This document shows, in pieces, positions 44,841 through 48,006 of a DNA stretch of 48,006 nt. Under the pieces are notes generated by a model. It had not been told where the DNA came from. It did not search any database and worked only from the letters and a program-made list of their open reading frames with translations. The stretch is from the NCBI GenBank assembly GCA_014084085.1, contig NPFB01000069.1, positions 2,777 through 50,782 on the forward strand, written 5' to 3'. The DNA is from Hondaea fermentalgiana (lineage: Eukaryota > Sar > Bigyra > Thraustochytrida > Thraustochytriidae). Positions within the stretch are counted from its first letter, which is position 1. Every line of letters starts with the position of its first letter. Made by a program: the position numbers and the translations under genes.

Positions 44841-47564
44841 ATGGCAGAGGCCCGGGGCGCGGGCGCGGCGGCAGAAGAGGCGGCCGCCGCGCTGGGCGTG
44901 GCCACGGCCCTGCTGGCGGCCACGGCCGCGACGGCGCTGTGCTGGGGGCGGCATTCGGCGAACCGCGGCGCGATGAGGCGCGGCGATGGCGAGAAAGTCC
45001 GCGCGCGCGCGCCCCAGGACGCGCGCGCGCGCGAGCGCGAGCGGGGAGACGAGCTCGCGAGAGGGCCGGAGAAGGGCTGCGAGGCGAAAGGACTCGCCGT
45101 GGTCCACGAGGAGGCCGCCACGGAAGCAGAACCCGAGGACGACCCCGCCGAAGCCGACGGCCTCGAGCGCCGCGCCAACGTCAGGAACCACCTCGTTTGC
45201 TGGGGCGACGTGCCGTTTCGCACAAGCGGGAGCGCGCAAGGCGCGCAAGCAGCGACGATGCCCGGACCTACCTATGTACTCGACGCAGCATCAGCGCTAA
45301 ACGCGCAGAGCATCCGGGACGTTGCTTGCTATTCGGGTCGCATGCTCGTGGCCTCCAAGGCCGGGGACGTGTACGAAAGCTCATCGCGAGGCACCGAGCT
45401 ACAGCAGGTATTGGCCGTGGAGCGCGCGCTCTCTGGCGTTTGCATAGCCTCGGTAAGCTGTGGTCCGACGTTTTCAATGGCCGTGACGTCGTCCCCGCGA
45501 GGGGATGTCTACAGTTGGGGCAAAGGCCCTTGTGGTGAACTTGGTCATGGACCCGAGCGCTGCCGCGAGCCGTATCCCCGGCGAATTGTGGGCGTTCTGC
45601 ACGAGGTCATTGCTCAAACAGCATGCGGGGCGCGCCACGTGCTTGCGAGAACACGATCAGGCGCCCTGTATTCCTGGGGCTTTGGCGGCAGCGGCCAGCT
45701 TGGTCACCGTCGAGCCTCGACACTGCGCGAGGATAATCCCTTGATACTTTATACCCCAAGTAAGGTGCAATCCATCCCCATGCGTAGCGTATGGTCTGGC
45801 GAAGGCGGGTCCACGAAAGGTCCTTTCAAGTCACGCTGTGTAGTCTATCTAGCGGCTCGCGCAGAGCACTCAGCCATCCTGGATAGCGAGGGGACGGTGA
45901 TGTGCTTTGGTTCAAGCCATCGCGGCCAGTGCGGCGTGGAAGCTGCAGACAGCCCAGTTTGGGTTCCACAGATTGTGCGCTTGTCAAATGTTGAGACGCG
46001 AGGCCCAGTGAACGACCGCGTCGTTCAAGTCGCATGCGGAGACAGCTTTACTGCTGCGCGCACAGAGAGCGGAGCAGTCTTTACTTGGGGAAGCAATGCT
46101 GAGGGGGAGCTCGGCAGAGATTCTGGACGTCTCTGGGACCCCCAACCTGGGCGCATAATGCTGCCTTCAAATCCTTACCATGGCGAGGCTCAGGCGCGCT
46201 GGCTTGCGCTTGGCGCGTCGCATGGCGCGGTGGTTTTGCGCGGGCAAAGCGGGAGAGTCGCATGCTGGGGCAGGCGCCCGGGCATGTGGACCTCTGAGCA
46301 AGGCAACGGCAACGCGGATCTCACCGATCGCGAATGCGTAGACGTATTCGCAAGCCGTAATGGGCGCATTGCGCCGGCCGGTGGTCTACGTTTGATCGCA
46401 TGTGGCGACACGTACTGCGTGTATATGGAAAATCTTCGCAACGACGTTAGTCTGGCTGATGCAGATGCACTATCCGAGGAGGAGCTTGGCTCGCAGCAAC
46501 CCAAGCTCCTTCCGGGGGTGCTTGCCGAAACGCTTGCATTCGAACAAGCAGAGACGCTACGCCGCGGACGTTGGAAAGAAAAAGTCCTCAAGGATTGGCG
46601 TCGACAACGCGAGAAAGCACGCACTCGTGTCATGTGGATGGCCGGCATTCCCACGCCTCTGCGCGCCGTAGCATGGCCGCTGGCCGTCGGCAACACAATG
46701 CGCATCACTGAGCCTCTGTACTTTGCATTCAAGGCGAGTGCCAAGCAGCAAGTTGTTGTGCCGAGCGCGGCAGCGCAGAAGCCCAACGCATATAGCCCCG
46801 ATGCGACCGAAACGGAACTTGACTCGGATTCCTTGAAGCGTCTGGATGTGCCACGCGAAACCTGCGAGCTCATTGATGCGGATCTTCCGCGCACCTTTCC
46901 GTCGTTGCGGATGTTTGCGCAGGACGCCCCTCTTGGCAAGCGGTTACGGAGTGTTCTCAAGGCCTTTGCGCATTACAGGCCCGACATTGGCTACGTTCAA
47001 GGAATGTCGTACCTTGCGGCTATATTGTGTCTTAACACGGCGAACGAGTATCAGGCGTTTCAGACTCTGGCGAACCTGCTTCTCAAGGAGCATCTCTTTG
47101 CATTTTATCGGCTCGACCAGACGCTGATTTTTGAGTATTATGAGATCTTTGAACGCGCGCTCGAGGCGCACGTTGAGACTACGGGTGTCGCGGCGCATCT
47201 GAGCGAGATTGGCGCCCATCCGCACCTGTATTTGTACAATTGGCTTCAGACGCTGTTTTTCAAGGTGCTTCCACTTGATCTGGCGTGTCGTGCCATGGAC
47301 TGTTTTCTTTGGGAAGGTACGGCCTTTTGCATGCGTGCTTCCGTGGCTATTGTTTACCTTTTTCGCGAGGTGCTCATGGATGCTCCCTTTGAGACCTGTA
47401 TTCGTCTTCTCTCGTGCTCGCCGGGCCAGGAAGCGCTCTGGGACTCCTTGATCGTCAAGCGCGCCGGACACCTATTCACCATCGCAGACGACGTGCGTCT
47501 CTCCAAAGACATTCTCGCCTCCTTGCACGAGCTCAATGCGCGCGTATTCTACCCAACCTGCTGA
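44841..47564 (+). CDS. RCC1-repeat / TBC Rab-GAP fusion with N-terminal hydrophobic segment
   Basis: 907 residues from ATG 44841. Residues about 14-35 (ALGVATALLAATAATALCWG) are hydrophobic and followed by a very Arg-rich stretch, a pattern fitting a signal anchor with a cytoplasmic body. RCC1-type beta-propeller repeats fill about 116-540: YSWGKGPCGELGHG, LYSWGFGGSGQLGHR, MCFGSSHRGQCGVE, FTWGSNAEGELGRD and VACWGRRPG. A helical bridge leads to the TBC domain (about 585-890), with both catalytic fingers: Arg684 in IDADLPRTFP and Gln720 in GYVQGMSYLAA. Later TBC marks are YNWLQTLFFKVLPLDLACR and DCFLWEGTAF. TBC proteins stimulate GTP hydrolysis by Rab GTPases in membrane traffic, and the TBC part most resembles the TBC1D12/14 type. 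The RCC1 part may be a protein-binding propeller rather than an exchange factor. Confidence 0.92.
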   Translation: MAEARGAGAAAEEAAAALGVATALLAATAATALCWGRHSANRGAMRRGDGEKVRARAPQDARARERERGDELARGPEKGCEAKGLAVVHEEAATEAEPEDDPAEADGLERRANVRNHLVCWGDVPFRTSGSAQGAQAATMPGPTYVLDAASALNAQSIRDVACYSGRMLVASKAGDVYESSSRGTELQQVLAVERALSGVCIASVSCGPTFSMAVTSSPRGDVYSWGKGPCGELGHGPERCREPYPRRIVGVLHEVIAQTACGARHVLARTRSGALYSWGFGGSGQLGHRRASTLREDNPLILYTPSKVQSIPMRSVWSGEGGSTKGPFKSRCVVYLAARAEHSAILDSEGTVMCFGSSHRGQCGVEAADSPVWVPQIVRLSNVETRGPVNDRVVQVACGDSFTAARTESGAVFTWGSNAEGELGRDSGRLWDPQPGRIMLPSNPYHGEAQARWLALGASHGAVVLRGQSGRVACWGRRPGMWTSEQGNGNADLTDRECVDVFASRNGRIAPAGGLRLIACGDTYCVYMENLRNDVSLADADALSEEELGSQQPKLLPGVLAETLAFEQAETLRRGRWKEKVLKDWRRQREKARTRVMWMAGIPTPLRAVAWPLAVGNTMRITEPLYFAFKASAKQQVVVPSAAAQKPNAYSPDATETELDSDSLKRLDVPRETCELIDADLPRTFPSLRMFAQDAPLGKRLRSVLKAFAHYRPDIGYVQGMSYLAAILCLNTANEYQAFQTLANLLLKEHLFAFYRLDQTLIFEYYEIFERALEAHVETTGVAAHLSEIGAHPHLYLYNWLQTLFFKVLPLDLACRAMDCFLWEGTAFCMRASVAIVYLFREVLMDAPFETCIRLLSCSPGQEALWDSLIVKRAGHLFTIADDVRLSKDILASLHELNARVFYPTC

Positions 47565-47950
47565 GGTGGATGATGGACCGCCCACCCACCCGCCCGCCTA
47601 GCAAACCTGTATGTATACCAACTTAACTTTTCCGTACTATTTATTCCTCTCTCCTGACGACAAACCCTTAACCAATCAATCATCATCCATCGTCATCACC
47701 ATCATCATCATCATCATCATCGGCCTACTTCCGCAGCCCCGATGCTCCGCCCACGATAATCTGGCGCAAGATTCTGCGTGCGACCTGCGGAACCCGTCTG
47801 CTTCTACCGCAACCCGAAGGAGGTCTGGGCCCTTACGACAGTGACTGACAACGTGATGAAGGGAGTGAGTGCGAGCAAAATCCCAACCGTGAGCACGGCG
47901 AGCAAGAACCCCGGCTCGGAGCCCTAGCAGCGGCAGCGGCAGCAGAGAAG
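47565..47950. promoter_or_regulatory. Intergenic region before the PIP-box gene
   Basis: 386 bases containing an ATC trinucleotide run (47701-47721), a GGCCTACT motif at 47722-47729 and a short upstream ATG frame of 23 codons (47856-47927) out of phase with the following gene, a possible regulatory uORF. A GGCAGC-rich stretch precedes the ATG at 47951. Confidence 0.35.
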
Positions 47951-48006
47951 ATGGCGCGGCAGGCGTCGCTCAAGGCGTTCTTCAAGGGCCCCGCCACCGC
48001 CGCGGC
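47951..48006 (+). CDS. 5' end of a gene whose product starts with a PCNA-binding PIP box
   Basis: Only 18 complete codons are in the window: MARQASLKAFFKGPATAA. Residues 4-11 (QASLKAFF) fit the PIP-box consensus Q-x-x-[LIM]-x-x-F-F exactly. A PIP box in the first dozen residues is typical of MSH6, DNA ligase I and nuclear uracil-DNA glycosylase; spacing and the R-Q start are closest to MSH6. The gene is therefore probably a replication or mismatch-repair factor, but the identity cannot be settled from this fragment. Basic residues next to the motif (Arg3, Lys8, Lys12) are usual for strong PIP boxes. Confidence 0.6.
   Translation, partial: MARQASLKAFFKGPATAA

Noticed and set aside
44187..44976. 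Plus-strand frame from 44083 through the GA and C tracts
   Set aside because: It overlaps the end of TRPC4AP out of frame and consists mainly of Ser/Pro/Arg low complexity.
1..48006. tRNA, rRNA or snRNA genes
   Set aside because: No convincing T-arm/anticodon-arm combination or known snRNA motif was found by eye in the spacers; a covariance-model scan would be needed to exclude divergent ones.

Overview
The window is nuclear DNA of a eukaryote with very few introns. It carries about 18 protein genes, almost all readable as single uninterrupted frames (the longest is 6.5 kb), separated by 0.1-1.1 kb. The set is plainly eukaryotic: 40S ribosomal protein SA (uS2), PUS3/Deg1, CWF19L1, TRPC4AP, a Rab-GAP (TBC) protein, two kinesins and several ciliary proteins. 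Moderately GC-rich, nearly intronless genes, long low-complexity tracts and flagellar genes together suggest a zoospore-forming protist. A thraustochytrid (labyrinthulomycete stramenopile) is my best guess, but it is an inference from gene style, not proven here.

Layout. 1-984: 3' end of a gene for a repetitive, fibre-like beta-rich protein. 1864-3936: a polyQ / poly-Asp / proline-repeat orphan. 4136-4819: a small helical-hairpin protein resembling the proteasome chaperone Tma17. 4922-5776 (-): a coiled-coil orphan, divergent from PUS3 (6078-7805). 8240-12637 (-): a kinesin-3-type motor with a long coiled-coil tail, divergent from a coiled-coil/SPRY protein (13238-14695). 14813-15418 (-): a hotdog thioesterase with a mitochondrial-type presequence. 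16454-18478: a kinesin-9 motor. 18740-21643 (-): a CFAP70-like TPR protein. 22326-28793: a 2155-residue fusion of an XPG/Asteroid-type nuclease domain with a DEAH-box RNA helicase. 29835-31808: DNAAF4 (DYX1C1). 32378-33016 (-): a small basic orphan. 33961-34926 (-): a four-helix membrane protein with a Cys-rich loop. 35529-37562 (-): CWF19L1. 38319-39266 (-): RPSA. 40395-44186: TRPC4AP with an inserted CCCH finger. 44841-47564: an RCC1-TBC fusion. 47951-48006: the first 18 codons of a gene whose product begins with a PCNA-interacting (PIP) box, as in MSH6 or DNA ligase I.

Themes. Between 16 and 32 kb, three of four confident genes serve the axoneme: kinesin-9 moves on it, CFAP70 is an axonemal component, and DNAAF4 pre-assembles dynein arms. 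RNA metabolism is represented by PUS3 (tRNA U38/U39), CWF19L1 (lariat/spliceosome turnover), uS2 and the nuclease-helicase fusion. Proteostasis is represented by TRPC4AP (CUL4 substrate receptor) and perhaps the Tma17-like protein. The most unusual item is the nuclease-helicase fusion, in which every expected catalytic acid of the FEN/XPG fold and every DEAH motif I looked for is intact. No tRNA, rRNA, CRISPR array, transposase or reverse transcriptase gene was recognised. Start codons were placed at the first plausible ATG; several frames stay open further upstream but only from non-ATG codons.
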